64,000 nucleotides of DNA, taken from positions 1,426,001-1,490,000 of the forward strand of contig NZ_FXEH01000006.1 of NCBI RefSeq assembly GCF_900176565.1, in the 5' to 3' direction. This DNA is from Thalassobacillus devorans. GTDB lineage: Bacteria; Bacillota; Bacilli; Bacillales; Halobacillaceae. A program made the translations under genes and the position numbers. Below the pieces are notes generated by a model. That model had not been told where the DNA came from, did no database searches, and saw nothing but the letters and a program-made list of their open reading frames with translations. Shown here piece after piece: positions 1 to 9,757 of this stretch; position 1 is the stretch's first letter; each line of letters opens with the position of its first letter.

Positions 1-1560
1 ATTCGCATTCTGTGCTGCCTGCTTCAAATTCAGCAGGCAATCTTCGACCAGCTGCTGATCTCTTGTTTCTCTTATATTTTTTGTCTGTTCGATTTGTCTT
101 GCTTCTAACGCTTCGTCCACTCGAAGCAAATCAGGGTTGATTTCTTCATCAATACGGAAATCATTCATCCCTACGATGATATCTTCTTTAGATTCAATTC
201 GTTTTTGTGCCTCGTATGCTGATTGATGGATTTCCCGCTGCATATATCCGTCTTCTACCGCCTGGACGGCCCCGCCGAGTTTCTTGATTCGCTCCAGGTA
301 ATCGTTGACTTCTTCTTCGATTTTGTCCGTCAAGGATTCAACATAATAGGAACCGCCTAACGGATCAATCGTATCAGCTACCCCACTTTCATTGGCGATG
401 ATCTGCTGGGTACGGAGCGCGATCCGGGCAGAATCTTCCGTAGGTAAAGCTAATGCTTCATCCCTGGAATTTGTATGGAGGCTTTGTGTTCCTCCCATGA
501 CAGCTGCAAGCGCTTGCAATGTAACCCGAACGATATTGTTATCCGGCTGTTGTGCTGTCAGTGTAGATCCACCAGTTTGTGTATGGAAACGAAGCTTCCA
601 GCTTTTCGGATTTTCTGCTTTGTAATGCTCTTTCATGATTTTCGCCCAAATACGTCGTGCCGCTCTATATTTCGCTACTTCCTCAAAGAATTGATTGTGA
701 GCATTGAAGAAAAACGCAAGTCTTGGTGCAAACTGGTCTACTTCCAGGCCAGATTCAATAGCAGCATCTACATAAGCCATGCCATTCGCAATTGTAAAAG
801 CGACTTCCTGCACAGCCGTAGACCCCGCTTCACGGATATGATAACCGGAAATACTGATGGTGTTGAACTTTGGCACGTTAGTCTGGCAATAGCCGAATAT
901 ATTTGTAATCAGACGCATGGAAGGTTTTGGCGGAAAAATATATGTCCCACGCGCAATATATTCCTTAAGAATATCGTTCTGGATGGTGCCGGTCAGCTTC
1001 TCCATCGGTACTCCCTGCTTTTCTCCTACCGCTATGTACATGCAGAGTAAAATGGAGGCCGGAGCATTGATCGTCATGGATGTGCTGACTTTATCAAGAG
1101 GAATTTGATCAAAAAGCTGCTCCATGTCCTTTAAAGAATCAATGGCTACACCTACCTTACCAACTTCTCCTTCCGCCATCGGGTCATCGGAATCATAACC
1201 GATTTGGGTTGGCAGGTCGAAGGCTACAGACAATCCCGTCTGCCCTTGTTCTAATAAATATCGAAACCGTTTATTTGTCTCTTCCGCAGACCCAAACCCT
1301 GCATATTGTCGCATTGTCCAGTATCTGCTTCGATACATGGTCGGCTGGATACCACGTGTGTAAGGGTATTGCCCCGGAAAGCCTAAATTTTCCTCATACG
1401 AATACACGGAAGAAGCATCCTCCGGTGTATAAATTCTTTCTACTGGAATGTCAGAGCTTGTAACAAAGTCTTCTTTGCGCTCAGGGAATCGTTGGGTGGT
1501 TTTATCCACGTCCGTTTCCCACTGTTGCTTTTGTTGTTGATACTTTGATTGATCACTCAT
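1..1560 (-). CDS. mutA: Methylmalonyl-CoA mutase large (catalytic) subunit, 3' end outside window
   Basis: The minus-strand reading frame is open from the ATG at 1558-1560 to the window edge, giving 520 residues. It matches the catalytic TIM-barrel region of acyl-CoA mutases, with [20 protein letters not shown] near residue 90, SMTINAPA near 155 and [14 protein letters not shown] near 365. The enzyme interconverts (R)-methylmalonyl-CoA and succinyl-CoA in propionate, odd-chain and valine/isoleucine catabolism, using adenosylcobalamin. A strong Shine-Dalgarno sequence (GGGAGG) precedes the ATG. The cobalamin-binding domain is not seen; it would be beyond the edge or on a separate small subunit, so the full-length and two-subunit types cannot be told apart here. 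Bacillus subtilis lacks this gene; halophilic relatives often have it. Confidence 0.93.
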   Translation of the reverse strand, partial: MSDQSKYQQQKQQWETDVDKTTQRFPERKEDFVTSSDIPVERIYTPEDASSVYSYEENLGFPGQYPYTRGIQPTMYRSRYWTMRQYAGFGSAEETNKRFRYLLEQGQTGLSVAFDLPTQIGYDSDDPMAEGEVGKVGVAIDSLKDMEQLFDQIPLDKVSTSMTINAPASILLCMYIAVGEKQGVPMEKLTGTIQNDILKEYIARGTYIFPPKPSMRLITNIFGYCQTNVPKFNTISISGYHIREAGSTAVQEVAFTIANGMAYVDAAIESGLEVDQFAPRLAFFFNAHNQFFEEVAKYRAARRIWAKIMKEHYKAENPKSWKLRFHTQTGGSTLTAQQPDNNIVRVTLQALAAVMGGTQSLHTNSRDEALALPTEDSARIALRTQQIIANESGVADTIDPLGGSYYVESLTDKIEEEVNDYLERIKKLGGAVQAVEDGYMQREIHQSAYEAQKRIESKEDIIVGMNDFRIDEEINPDLLRVDEALEARQIEQTKNIRETRDQQLVEDCLLNLKQAAQNAN

Positions 1561-1799
1561 TCGATTGACCCTCCCTCTCCCTGAATATCTTCCTTACTAG
1601 CTTACCAAAAAATCAGACATCTTTTCACCAAAAAACCTGAAACAATCCCATGATTTTTCAAATTTTTGAAAGATTTCATAATTCTATTTTGAAATACTTT
1701 TCCGGTCTTGTCCAATCTCGCAATAACATGTAAAATACAGATAACGTGTGTCCAAAGTATTTTCGGACATCCCGAGGATGTATAAAGGAGGTAACAACC

Positions 1800-1910
1800 T
1801 TGGCTAAAAAACAGTCAAAACGTGAACGCCGAATGAAAATCGTTATTTATATCATGATTTTATCTATGGTACTGTCATCTCTATTAGCAGGAGCAGGAAT
1901 GTTTCTTTAA
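1800..1910 (+). CDS. prli42: Stressosome-associated small membrane protein Prli42
   Basis: A 36-residue ORF starts at TTG, ten bases after a near-perfect ribosome site (AAAGGAGG). It has a basic N-terminus (KKQSKRERRMK) followed by one membrane helix ending in LSSLLAGAGMFL. That ending is the signature of Prli42, the small membrane protein that anchors the stressosome in Listeria and is conserved in Firmicutes. It stands alone, divergent from mutA and convergent with the L,D-transpeptidase gene. Length and C-terminal signature fit the family well; the TTG start rests on the Shine-Dalgarno spacing. Confidence 0.85.
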   Translation: MAKKQSKRERRMKIVIYIMILSMVLSSLLAGAGMFL

Positions 1911-1930
1911 TAAAACGAAGTCTAAACTGA

Positions 1931-1967
1931 AAAAAGCGGAGCTTGCCTTAGCAACCTCCGCTTTTTT
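1931..1967. terminator. Bidirectional intrinsic terminator
   Basis: A stem of AGCGGAG (1935-1941) with CTCCGCT (1956-1962) is flanked by an A-run on the left and a T-run on the right. It can stop both the Prli42 transcript (+) and the L,D-transpeptidase transcript (-), which converge here. Confidence 0.85.
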
Positions 1968-2478
1968 ATTGCAGTCTTTTCTTCATTTCCTGCTTTATAT
2001 AATCCTCGTATAGACGTAAAAAGTCCCGATCATTTTCTACTATCAAAATTTTCGTCCCAATTGGAACCTGCTCATACAGTTCTTCTACCTGGTTATTATT
2101 CGAACGGATACAGCCCTGGGAGACATTTTCCCCAATCGAGGAAGGCTGATTCGTACCATGAATACCGTAAATCCGGCCATCGGTTCCCTTAGCATCAAAG
2201 CCGATCCACCTTGAGCCTAACGGGTTTTCCGGGTCCCCCCCTGGTATATCCTTTTTACGGTAATAGGGATCTTTAGCTTTTACAGTAACCGTAAATAATC
2301 CCGCAGGTGTAAGATCTTGTGTTGCCCCGGTAGCGACCGGATAAACCTTTTCCAGCTTGCCGTTGTTAAAAAAAGCAAGCTGGTTCGTTTCTTTACTGAC
2401 AATAACGAATGGGTCGGTAACTTCCGGATGATAAGGAAGAGAGAAAGCTAGCATAAGAAAAATAAGCAGCATTTGCAT
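1966..2478 (-). CDS. L,D-transpeptidase (YkuD domain)
   Basis: The 170-residue protein has an N-terminal hydrophobic signal-like segment (MQMLLIFLMLAFSLP). A YkuD catalytic domain follows, with the hallmark HGTNQPSSIG and SQGCIRSNN (catalytic Cys in GCIR, His in HGT). Such enzymes form or remodel 3-3 cross-links in peptidoglycan outside the membrane, in Bacillus often in spores or stationary phase. There is no LysM domain, so it is a short form. It lies 45 bp after the neighbouring ArAE gene on the same strand and may share its transcript. The stop codon abuts a bidirectional terminator. Confidence 0.9.
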   Translation of the reverse strand: MQMLLIFLMLAFSLPYHPEVTDPFVIVSKETNQLAFFNNGKLEKVYPVATGATQDLTPAGLFTVTVKAKDPYYRKKDIPGGDPENPLGSRWIGFDAKGTDGRIYGIHGTNQPSSIGENVSQGCIRSNNNQVEELYEQVPIGTKILIVENDRDFLRLYEDYIKQEMKKRLQ

Positions 2479-2523
2479 GGTCTTTTCTCCTTTTTGCTTA
2501 GCATCCCCTCTCTGCTCCGGCTT

Positions 2524-3474
2524 CTATACGTCACTCTTTTTGAAAGAACGTTTAATAATCAAATATTGTTCGATTTCATTAAGTAAATTAAACAGGCTAG
2601 CCCTCACTTCAAATTCCTGCCTGGATTCCGGTAATTGATCTTCCCGGAACTCTTTCCTTAACTCCTGGATCTGTTTCAAGTAAATGACTGCGGTATTTCC
2701 AGGATGAACGGCTTCTGAAAGCTCCTCAAAGAAAGCAGCTATTTTAATCGAGTGCTTATAAGACCCTGACACACTGCTTACGAGCGGCAGCATTCTCTCC
2801 AACAACTCAAATTGTTTCAATCGCATATTAAAATAATGATAATGCTGATTATGAGAACGAAGCAAATGATTTTCCACATCCCGGAATGCCATCGATTTAG
2901 ACGCTTCCAGGAGTTCCGCTGTTTCGGTCAATTCTTTGCCAGACCAGTCATTGTCCCCTTCACGAAGGTACGTGGCTAATTGTTTTAGGATAATGGAAAA
3001 GTTTCGCTCAATCTTTTCCTGATATTCATAAAGCTTATTATCTAAACTTGGCATATACAGGTTCAAAATCAAAGCGGTTCCGATCCCGACGACGATCAAC
3101 ATAAATTCATTTGTGATTACCGAGAAATCAATATTTTTCGAGCCATAAAGGTGTAAAATAATAACAGAACTGGTCACTATCCCAGGAGAAACCTTTAATT
3201 TCACAGTAGTAGGAATAAACAAAAAAAGCATGAGACCAATGGCAATAGGATTATATCCTAACGTCTCAAAAAACACATAAGAGTAAACCATGGCAATCAT
3301 ACAGGCAGCAAACCTGTGCCATGCCGATAATATCGAACGTTTTCTAGTTACTTGTATACATAAAATGGTCAGAATACCGGCAGATGCAAAGTTTTCCAGG
3401 CTCATCAATTGGGCAATCCAAATAGCAACCGGTGTACCGATAGCTGTTTTTATCGTGCGATAACCGATTTTCAC
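2524..3474 (-). CDS. Aromatic acid exporter (ArAE) family membrane protein, YqjA-like
   Basis: The 316-residue protein has a hydrophobic N-terminal half with about four to six membrane segments (residues 10-140). The soluble C-terminal half is helical and charged. This is the layout of the Bacillus YqjA/DUF939 group of the aromatic acid exporter/FUSC superfamily. The opening residues (MKIGYRTIKTAIGTPVAIWI) match the family start. Substrate and function are unknown in Bacillus; export of aromatic acids is inferred from the superfamily only. In B. subtilis the relative is also close to the brxB (yqiW) region, as here. Confidence 0.8.
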   Translation of the reverse strand: MKIGYRTIKTAIGTPVAIWIAQLMSLENFASAGILTILCIQVTRKRSILSAWHRFAACMIAMVYSYVFFETLGYNPIAIGLMLFLFIPTTVKLKVSPGIVTSSVIILHLYGSKNIDFSVITNEFMLIVVGIGTALILNLYMPSLDNKLYEYQEKIERNFSIILKQLATYLREGDNDWSGKELTETAELLEASKSMAFRDVENHLLRSHNQHYHYFNMRLKQFELLERMLPLVSSVSGSYKHSIKIAAFFEELSEAVHPGNTAVIYLKQIQELRKEFREDQLPESRQEFEVRASLFNLLNEIEQYLIIKRSFKKSDV

Positions 3475-3546
3475 AATAGACGGCTCCTCTTCCTAGTTGT
3501 ACTAAAATATTTTAAAATCATAACATGACTTCCTATACTCTGAAAA

Positions 3547-3580
3547 GGCAGCCGTCCCTTTAATAAGAGTTTCAGCTGCC
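3547..3580 (-). terminator. Intrinsic terminator of putR
   Basis: On the minus strand GGCAGC pairs with GCTGCC across a 22-base loop and is followed by TTTTC. The 5' arm overlaps the putR stop codon (3572-3574). Confidence 0.6.
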
Positions 3581-4876
3581 TCCTCTTTCTGCTGCTTCCT
3601 TATATCTTTGATAGTAGGCCGGGACGTTATTCAAAAGTAACAATTCTGTATATAGGTAACTTTTCATATTGAAGTCATTAAAATCGATATTCGTCAATTC
3701 CAGTATTTGTTTAATCCGATAATTAAGTGTATTGGGATGTATATACAAATCATTTGCCGTCTGTTTGCCCTTCCCGTTGTTAGCAAGGTAAACTTCCAGA
3801 GTCTTCAGCAGGTCGGTCTGGCTTTCCCTATCCTTTTTCATCAATCGCAGCAAGTCCTCACTAAAATAATCTTCTGAGCTATTCTTTTCATACAAAGCTG
3901 CCAGATAACGATAGACCCCTAATTTAGAAAATTCCCGAGGCATCGTTTCCGGTCGTGGAGTGATAAAGTTAGCCGTTTCAATAACTTCCAAAGCTTCAAG
4001 AAAACTCTTTCTCATCTGAATAAGTGACGTATATTCCTTCCCCAGACCAATCAAAAAACGATAAAAAACCTTACTGCCAGCAATATCTCTTACTTCATGG
4101 ATGAATTCACGTGCGAGATTTCTTGAAGAAAACTCTTTGTTTGCTTCTCCTTGGACAATCAATACTATTTGATAGTCAGATTTCAGCAAATATATTTTTC
4201 TCCTGAGGTAGAAACTTTCCACTACTTTTTCTAAATAATCTAACCGATAATTTTCACCGGGATCGGAAATGGCGAAGACCAATACGGAAAAACGTTCCGG
4301 CAATTGCAGTTTTGCTAAAGTCGCTTCATTACGCAATTGATTTTCACTGCCATACTCATGCTGCAGCAAGTTCCACAATAATTCCTCACGTCTTCCTTCT
4401 TTGGCATTCACTTTCGCATAGGTGTCATAAACAAGCTTACCTAAATGAGCATTGATTTCTTGTAAAAAATCAAGCTCCTCGTCCTTAAGCAGTGTTTCCG
4501 ATTCCTGTACCCATATATATCCCATCGTTTGCCCCAGGTGTTTAGCTGCGATGACAATTCTTTGATAGAAACCAAGCTCTTCGATTGGTTGTACTCTGAT
4601 GGGCGTCGGCTGTTTCTCCAGACGCTGGACGATCCCTTCCTTTTTCAGCCGGTCGATGATAAAAATCGGACATTTTTTGGAGAGGATTGTCTTTTGCTGT
4701 GTCTGATCAAACTCATCCATGGACGCACTATAAGATACCAGCTCAAAGTTTTTATTCTCAACAATGACTGGCTTATTCAATTTTGAGCTGATCAGTTCGG
4801 TCACTCTATGAATATCATCTGTACGATAAATCATATCTGTTATATCCATAGCCTGCTCTACCCTCCTCCATGCCAC
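3572..4876 (-). CDS. putR: PucR-family transcriptional regulator, probable proline-responsive activator PutR
   Basis: The protein has 434 residues from the upstream ATG, or 425 if translation begins at the ATG at 4847-4849 (MDITDMI), which has GGAGGAGGG eleven bases upstream. Its C-terminus carries the PucR-type helix-turn-helix (LEVYLANNGKGKQTANDLYIHPNTLNYRIKQI, described here in parts: residues ~375-405). The N-terminal region is sensor-like. In B. subtilis PutR activates putBCP in response to proline. Position directly downstream of putC and putB on the same strand supports the assignment. No putP transporter gene lies in this cluster. Confidence 0.8.
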   Translation of the reverse strand: MAWRRVEQAMDITDMIYRTDDIHRVTELISSKLNKPVIVENKNFELVSYSASMDEFDQTQQKTILSKKCPIFIIDRLKKEGIVQRLEKQPTPIRVQPIEELGFYQRIVIAAKHLGQTMGYIWVQESETLLKDEELDFLQEINAHLGKLVYDTYAKVNAKEGRREELLWNLLQHEYGSENQLRNEATLAKLQLPERFSVLVFAISDPGENYRLDYLEKVVESFYLRRKIYLLKSDYQIVLIVQGEANKEFSSRNLAREFIHEVRDIAGSKVFYRFLIGLGKEYTSLIQMRKSFLEALEVIETANFITPRPETMPREFSKLGVYRYLAALYEKNSSEDYFSEDLLRLMKKDRESQTDLLKTLEVYLANNGKGKQTANDLYIHPNTLNYRIKQILELTNIDFNDFNMKSYLYTELLLLNNVPAYYQRYKEAAERGGS

Positions 4877-5025
4877 CCAGGATCCTCCATTTTTTGGAGG
4901 GCTGCGGGGTACGTAAAATTTAGTTACTGCTAATTATATCGAACTTCAAGCGAAAACCGAAAGAAGAACCATTTGAAAATCATGATCTTTAGACGACTTT
5001 TCAAATTCTGATTCGATTTTTCCAA

Positions 5026-5063
5026 GAAAAAAGCAGCACCCCCTCCCTGGGAGTGCTGCTTTT
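5026..5063 (-). terminator. Terminator between putC and putR
   Basis: AGCAGCAC (5032-5039) pairs with GTGCTGCT (5053-5060) around a C-rich loop. T-runs follow the hairpin on the minus strand and a shorter one on the plus strand. It separates the putBC transcript from putR. Confidence 0.8.
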
Positions 5064-5071
5064 CTTGATAC

Positions 5072-6619
5072 TTAATATTTTTCTGAAATAGTTTTTGGAT
5101 TCATATGCAGGGCCAAGTAATCTGGCCCTCCTGCTTTGGAGTCGGTACCGGACATATTGAAACCTCCGAATGGCTGATACCCGACGATAGCTCCAGTGCA
5201 ATTACGATTGAAATACAGGTTACCGACATGGAAATCTGTTGCAGCCTGATCAAGATGAGCGCGATTATTTGATATCACAGCACCGGTCAAGCCGTATTCT
5301 GTATTATTAGCAATATCAATCGCTTCATCGAAGTCTTTCGCTTTCGTGAAGCAGACGACTGGTCCGAAGATCTCTTCCTGTTGCATACGGGAGTTTGGAT
5401 CAAGGTCTGCGAATACGGTTGGTTCGATGAAATAACCGGTGGAATCATCTCCTTTACCGCCAGTTACCAATCGGCCTTCTTCTTTTCCAACTTCGATATA
5501 TCCCATGATTTTGTCATATGCTCCCTGGTCGACAACTGGTCCCATATACACATTTTCTTCTGAAGCATTACCGACGGTTAGTTCTTCTGTCCGCTTTTTC
5601 ACGCGTTCTAATACTTCATCATAGACATCCTCATGGACGACGGCGCGCGAGCCGGAAGAACATTTTTGACCAGAAAACCCGAATGCTGAAACGATAATAG
5701 CTTCTACTGCTATATCAAGGTTTGCTTCGTTATCGACGACCACTGTATCTTTACCGCCCATTTCAGCAATCACTTGCTTTAAATGCTGCTGGCCAGGCTG
5801 TATTTCAGCTGCGCGTTTAAAAATACGAGTACCAACTTCCCGGGAACCTGTGAAGGATATTAATGCTGTTTTAGGATGATCGACAAGGTAATCACCGACT
5901 TCCCCGCCACTTCCAGGAACAAAGTTCAATACCCCTTTAGGAAGTCCCGCTTCTTCCAGCACCTCTACAAATTTCGCAGCAATAACAGGACTGTTACTGG
6001 CAGGCTTCATTACCACCGTATTACCTGTAACAATAGGGGCGATTGTAGTACCAGCCATAATTGCAAAAGCTAAGTTCCATGGCGGAATAACTACACTTAC
6101 ACCAATCGGCGTATAAACATAACGGTTATGCTCCCCATCACGACTATTGACAGGCTTTCCATCTTTTAGTTCGAGCATTTGACGACCGTAATATTCGAGG
6201 AAATCAATCGCTTCTGCCGTATCCGCATCGGCTTCCTTCCATGGTTTACCTACTTCATAGACAAGGTAAGCAGAAAATTCATGCTTACGCTTGCGCACGA
6301 TGTTAGCAGCACGGAATAGAATCTCAGCCCTGGATGCAGCATCCCACTTTTTCCAGCTCTTGAAGGCTTCTGCTGCTGATTGAATTGCTTTCTCAGCAGT
6401 CTCCTGATTGGCTTTTGAAACATTTCCTACCACCTGCTTTGTATCAGCAGGGTTCGTAGAAACAATTTTTTCTTCCGTGTGAATACGCTCTCCATTCACC
6501 ACAAGGTCATAGTCTTTCCCTAGTTCTTCTTTCACTTGTTTCAATGCAGCTTCAAATGCCTGCTTATTCTCCTCAATCGTAAAATCTGTGAATGGTTCAT
6601 GACGATAAGCTGTTACCAT
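5072..6619 (-). CDS. putC: L-glutamate gamma-semialdehyde (1-pyrroline-5-carboxylate) dehydrogenase
   Basis: The 515-residue aldehyde dehydrogenase oxidises glutamate semialdehyde to glutamate with NAD, the second step of proline catabolism. The general-base Glu is in AEMGGKD (near residue 286) and the nucleophile Cys is in [10 protein letters not shown] (near residue 320). The length is exactly that of the RocA/PutC family. It follows putB by 34 bp, so the two are an operon. RocA (arginine pathway) and PutC are close paralogues; the neighbours favour PutC. Start ATG has an AAGGGG ribosome site. Confidence 0.93.
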   Translation of the reverse strand: MVTAYRHEPFTDFTIEENKQAFEAALKQVKEELGKDYDLVVNGERIHTEEKIVSTNPADTKQVVGNVSKANQETAEKAIQSAAEAFKSWKKWDAASRAEILFRAANIVRKRKHEFSAYLVYEVGKPWKEADADTAEAIDFLEYYGRQMLELKDGKPVNSRDGEHNRYVYTPIGVSVVIPPWNLAFAIMAGTTIAPIVTGNTVVMKPASNSPVIAAKFVEVLEEAGLPKGVLNFVPGSGGEVGDYLVDHPKTALISFTGSREVGTRIFKRAAEIQPGQQHLKQVIAEMGGKDTVVVDNEANLDIAVEAIIVSAFGFSGQKCSSGSRAVVHEDVYDEVLERVKKRTEELTVGNASEENVYMGPVVDQGAYDKIMGYIEVGKEEGRLVTGGKGDDSTGYFIEPTVFADLDPNSRMQQEEIFGPVVCFTKAKDFDEAIDIANNTEYGLTGAVISNNRAHLDQAATDFHVGNLYFNRNCTGAIVGYQPFGGFNMSGTDSKAGGPDYLALHMNPKTISEKY

Positions 6620-6653
6620 TTATAAAACCCCTTTCAAGAAATTTATTTATCAT

Positions 6654-7577
6654 TTATTTACTGAAAACACCTTTAATAGCAAAGGCGATATTCGCTGGTC
6701 GTTCAGCCATCCTTCTCATAAAATAACCATACCAATCATCTCCATAAGGCAAGTATACTCGTACGGTATAGCCCTCCTTAGCAAGGTCAAGTTGTGTCTG
6801 ATTCCTCATCCCATATAACATTTGGAATTCAAATTGATCGGTTGGTATCTGATGTTCTGCTGCCAGCTCTTTCGTGTAATTGATGATTTGATCATCATGG
6901 CTGGCGATAGCTGTATAATTGCCATTCAATAAATTTTTCTTAATCAGATGCTTCAAATTGGCATCTACCTTTTCTTTATCCGGAAAAGCAACTTTTCCAG
7001 ATTCTTTATATGCCCCTTTTACTAATCTCAAATAAGGATCATATTCATCGAGATCATCTATATCACAATCAGAGCGGTACAAATAAGATTGAATGACTGT
7101 ACCAAGGTTGTGATAGGTTGTTTTTAATCGTTTATAAATATCCAGGGTACGTTCGCATCGCGATGAGTCTTCCATATCTATGGTGACAACTACCCCGTGC
7201 TTCTCGGCTGTATCAAGGATTTGCTCCATGTTTTCGATAACAAGTTCTTCATTGATGTCGAGTCCAAGGGAGGTAAGTTTTAACGAAACTTCAGAACCTA
7301 ACTGATGTTCAGCGATCGTACGAATGGTTTCTATACATTCTTGTGAACGCTTTCTCGATTCTGCTTCGGAATTTATAAATTCTCCTAAATGGTCAACGGT
7401 CACTTGAAGACCTTGCTGATTCAATTGCTTAATCAAGGGTACGGCCTGGTCAAAGGTTTCTCCGCCGACTATTTTATCAGCTCCGAATTTTGGCCCCCAC
7501 TTTTTCGCTAATTTATCCAGCAGCCGGTTATTCGATAAAAACAAGAAAAAGTTCTTACTAATGGCTTCCACTACCAT
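6654..7577 (-). CDS. putB: Proline dehydrogenase
   Basis: The FAD-dependent enzyme oxidises proline to 1-pyrroline-5-carboxylate. It has 307 residues from the ATG at 7575-7577, preceded by GAAGGGAT; a start six codons upstream (to 7595) is possible but has no ribosome site. Family signatures include VTVDHLGEF near residue 60, VTIDMEDS near 130, LRLVKGAYKE near 195 and VRVYLPYGDDWYGYFMRRMAER near the C-terminus (in part). It is first in the putBC operon, with a sigma-A-like promoter and a dyad element upstream. Confidence 0.93.
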   Translation of the reverse strand: MVVEAISKNFFLFLSNNRLLDKLAKKWGPKFGADKIVGGETFDQAVPLIKQLNQQGLQVTVDHLGEFINSEAESRKRSQECIETIRTIAEHQLGSEVSLKLTSLGLDINEELVIENMEQILDTAEKHGVVVTIDMEDSSRCERTLDIYKRLKTTYHNLGTVIQSYLYRSDCDIDDLDEYDPYLRLVKGAYKESGKVAFPDKEKVDANLKHLIKKNLLNGNYTAIASHDDQIINYTKELAAEHQIPTDQFEFQMLYGMRNQTQLDLAKEGYTVRVYLPYGDDWYGYFMRRMAERPANIAFAIKGVFSK

Positions 7578-7659
7578 CACATCCCTTCGCTTCACTTACG
7601 TAAAGAAGATGTTTCCCTATTCCTTGTAACCCTAACCTAATTATTTATCTGTTAAGAAA

Positions 7660-7738
7660 ATTGTAACGATTATGACGGCTTTTAGACAAGGTGTGCCACT
7701 CACAAACATCTCCCTTCGGTTTTGTGGTTTAAACACAA
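7660..7738 (-). promoter_or_regulatory. putB promoter with candidate PutR site
   Basis: On the minus strand TTGTCT (7684-7689) and TACAAT (7660-7665) are 18 bp apart, a plausible sigma-A promoter. Upstream of it lies an imperfect dyad TTGTG-N7-CACAA (7722-7738). Another GTGTG/CACAA-like pair lies at 7691-7705. PutR of B. subtilis binds dyads upstream of putB, so these are candidate operators; the match is by position and symmetry only. Confidence 0.45.
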
Positions 7739-7775
7739 TCACAACTGAGATATATGGAAATGTCCTTCTCAACGC

Positions 7776-7819
7776 AAAAAAATCCGGTTACAAGGCACTA
7801 ACCTTGAACCGGATTTTTT
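7776..7819. terminator. Bidirectional terminator upstream of putB / downstream of brxB
   Basis: A long stem, AATCCGGTT-CAAGG with CCTTG-AACCGGATT (7781-7814), is flanked by A-run and T-run. It lies 12 bp after the brxB stop codon. Confidence 0.88.
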
Positions 7820-7830
7820 CACTTTAAATC

Positions 7831-8262
7831 TTATATTTCTTCACAATGCTCTTCAAATATGTTTTGGAGCTTTCCAATGACTTCCATTGGTTCAAATCCT
7901 TCGATATCATGACGCTCGACCATTGTAACGATTTCTCCGTCCTTCAAAAAAGCAAAAGAAGGTGAAGAAGGCGGGTAGCCGACGAAGTGCTGGCGAGCAC
8001 GTTCCGTCGCTTCTTTGTCCTGCCCTGCAAATACGGTGACCAGGTGGTCTGGCCGTTTATCATAATGGATAGAATGTGCTGCTGCAGGACGTGCTACACC
8101 ACCTGCACACCCGCATACAGAGTTAATCATCACCAATGTAGTTCCTTTTTGATTCAATGCTTCATCCACTTCGTCTGGTGTAGTAAGTTCTTTATAGCCA
8201 GCCTGGGTGATTTCGTTACGAGCCTGGTTGACGACATCGTTCATATAAATATTGAAATCCAT
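7831..8262 (-). CDS. brxB: Bacilliredoxin BrxB (YqiW family)
   Basis: The 143-residue protein removes bacillithiol from S-bacillithiolated proteins in the cytoplasm. The active site is the CGC motif in NSVCGCAGG near residue 50, the BrxA/BrxB (DUF1094) signature. Length and the closing region ([20 protein letters not shown]) fit BrxB. In B. subtilis yqiW also lies at this end of the bkd region. It is a single-gene unit with its own terminator. Confidence 0.93.
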   Translation of the reverse strand: MDFNIYMNDVVNQARNEITQAGYKELTTPDEVDEALNQKGTTLVMINSVCGCAGGVARPAAAHSIHYDKRPDHLVTVFAGQDKEATERARQHFVGYPPSSPSFAFLKDGEIVTMVERHDIEGFEPMEVIGKLQNIFEEHCEEI

Positions 8263-8381
8263 GCGTATATCCCCTTTATAACAAGATTATCTTCTTAGAT
8301 AATAGTATCAATATTTCCAGTTGCTTTCAATCAATCAGTAATTGCTAATTGCTTTCTATACAAAATTCTCTGAAAATACAG

Positions 8382-8411
8382 TTGACATTTCTGATTACAC
8401 CCACTTATAAT
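8382..8411 (+). promoter_or_regulatory. Sigma-A promoter of the S-box transcript
   Basis: TTGACA (8382-8387) and TATAAT (8406-8411), both consensus, are 18 bp apart. The riboswitch begins about 20 bases downstream. Confidence 0.88.
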
Positions 8412-8431
8412 ACAGGACAATTGCATAGCAA

Positions 8432-8594
8432 CTCTTATCAAGAGTGGCGGAGGGACTAGGCCCGATGATGCCCGGCAACCATTCAGGCAGCTGCTTGAAA
8501 AGGTGCTAATTCCTACAGAAACCATTTTCTGAAAGATAAGAGAGGACTGGATACATAACTTCCCTCTTCTTATCAAAAGAGGGAAGTTTTTTGT
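8432..8594 (+). promoter_or_regulatory. SAM-I (S-box) riboswitch with terminator
   Basis: P1 is formed by CTCTTATC (8432-8439) and GATAAGAG (8535-8542). Between them are the conserved S-box elements AGAGTGGCGGAGGGACT, GCCCGATGA-GCCCGGCAACC and AAGGTGCTAATTCC. A terminator hairpin (8558-8592; CTTCCCTCTT with AAGAGGGAAG, then a T-run) can compete with an alternative pairing of GATAAGAG to CTCTTCTTATC. Known mechanism: SAM binding stabilises P1 and the terminator, switching the downstream methyltransferase gene off. Confidence 0.95.
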
Positions 8595-8627
8595 AAAAGA
8601 AGAAAATACACCTGAGAGGATGATTGG

Positions 8628-9680
8628 ATGACAAAAAGAAGTTTAGAACAACGATTGCAGGAAGGGCCGGTTATTTGCGGGGAAGGATACCTATTTGAAT
8701 TAGAGCGTCGCGGATACCTTCAAGCTGGTTCATTCGTTCCGGAAGTCGCCTTGGATAATCCACAAGCCCTTAAACAGACTTATCGCGATTATATGCTGGC
8801 AGGTTCGGACGTCGTTTTAGCATTCACTTACAATGCCCACCGGGAAAAAATGCGGATTATCGGCAAGGAAGATTTATTAGAGCCATTGAACCGCCAGGCT
8901 ATTAGGCTGGCCAAAGAAGTAGCAAAAGAACATCCGGAAGAAGAAGCATTAGTGGCTGGTAACATTTCAAATACTAATCTTTTCAATCCCGACGACCCTT
9001 CTTCAAAAGAAGACGTGCGTGCTATTTTTGCTGAAATGGTTCGCTGGTGCAAAGAAGAAGGGGTAGACTTTGTCAATGGTGAAACCTTCTATTATTACGA
9101 GGAAGCAAAGATTGCTTTAGAAGAAATAAAAAGACAAGGCCTCCCTGCTGTCATTACGTTTGGATTAATGGGGGAGAATGTATTACGGGATGGATATACC
9201 GTAGAGGAAGGCTGTCAGTTATTGAAGAAACATGGAGCTTTGGTAGTAGGAATGAATTGTTTCCGTGGACCAGCTACGATGCAGCCTTTTATGGAAAAAA
9301 TTCGTGCAAATGTTGAGGGTTATGTAGGTGCACTACCCATACCATATAGAACAACGGAAGAACACCCTACCTTTTTCAATTTACCCGATGGGGGATGCTC
9401 TTGTACCCTGCCGACCGAGACTACCTTTCCAACATCGCTGGACCCGCTTTATTGCAACCGGTATGAACTTGCTGCCTGGGCAAAGGAAGCCCATGATATT
9501 GGAGTCAATTACTTAGGGTTATGCTGCGGGGCATCTCCAAGTATGCTGCGTGAAGTCGCAGAAACTGTAGGGAGAGTGGCCGTCAATTCCACTTATTCCC
9601 CAAATATGGAAAAGCATTTTATGTTTGGAACAGATAAAACCCTGCAATCTCATATCACTTCCTATAAGACAAAAGCATAG
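8628..9680 (+). CDS. Homocysteine S-methyltransferase family protein
   Basis: The 350-residue protein has the zinc-dependent methyltransferase domain of the BHMT/MmuM family. Zinc-ligand cysteines are in VVGMNCF (near residue 207) and LGLCCG (near residue 302). It would methylate homocysteine to methionine with an unidentified methyl donor such as S-methylmethionine or betaine. Control by the S-box leader ties it to methionine synthesis. It is a single-gene unit with its own terminator. It lacks the C-terminal MTHFR-like domain of YitJ, so a donor other than methyltetrahydrofolate is likely (inference). Confidence 0.85.
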   Translation: MTKRSLEQRLQEGPVICGEGYLFELERRGYLQAGSFVPEVALDNPQALKQTYRDYMLAGSDVVLAFTYNAHREKMRIIGKEDLLEPLNRQAIRLAKEVAKEHPEEEALVAGNISNTNLFNPDDPSSKEDVRAIFAEMVRWCKEEGVDFVNGETFYYYEEAKIALEEIKRQGLPAVITFGLMGENVLRDGYTVEEGCQLLKKHGALVVGMNCFRGPATMQPFMEKIRANVEGYVGALPIPYRTTEEHPTFFNLPDGGCSCTLPTETTFPTSLDPLYCNRYELAAWAKEAHDIGVNYLGLCCGASPSMLREVAETVGRVAVNSTYSPNMEKHFMFGTDKTLQSHITSYKTKA

Positions 9681-9716
9681 AGAGAGACCTTTTCAAAATT
9701 GGTTAGATATAATAAA

Positions 9717-9756
9717 AAACTCCCGTAACCATCTTAGGTACACGGGAGTTTTTCTT
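9717..9756. terminator. Bidirectional terminator between methyltransferase gene and bkdB
   Basis: ACTCCCGT pairs with ACGGGAGT (outer arms 9719-9750) with flanking A- and T-runs. It serves both converging transcripts. Confidence 0.85.
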
Positions 9757-9757
9757 A

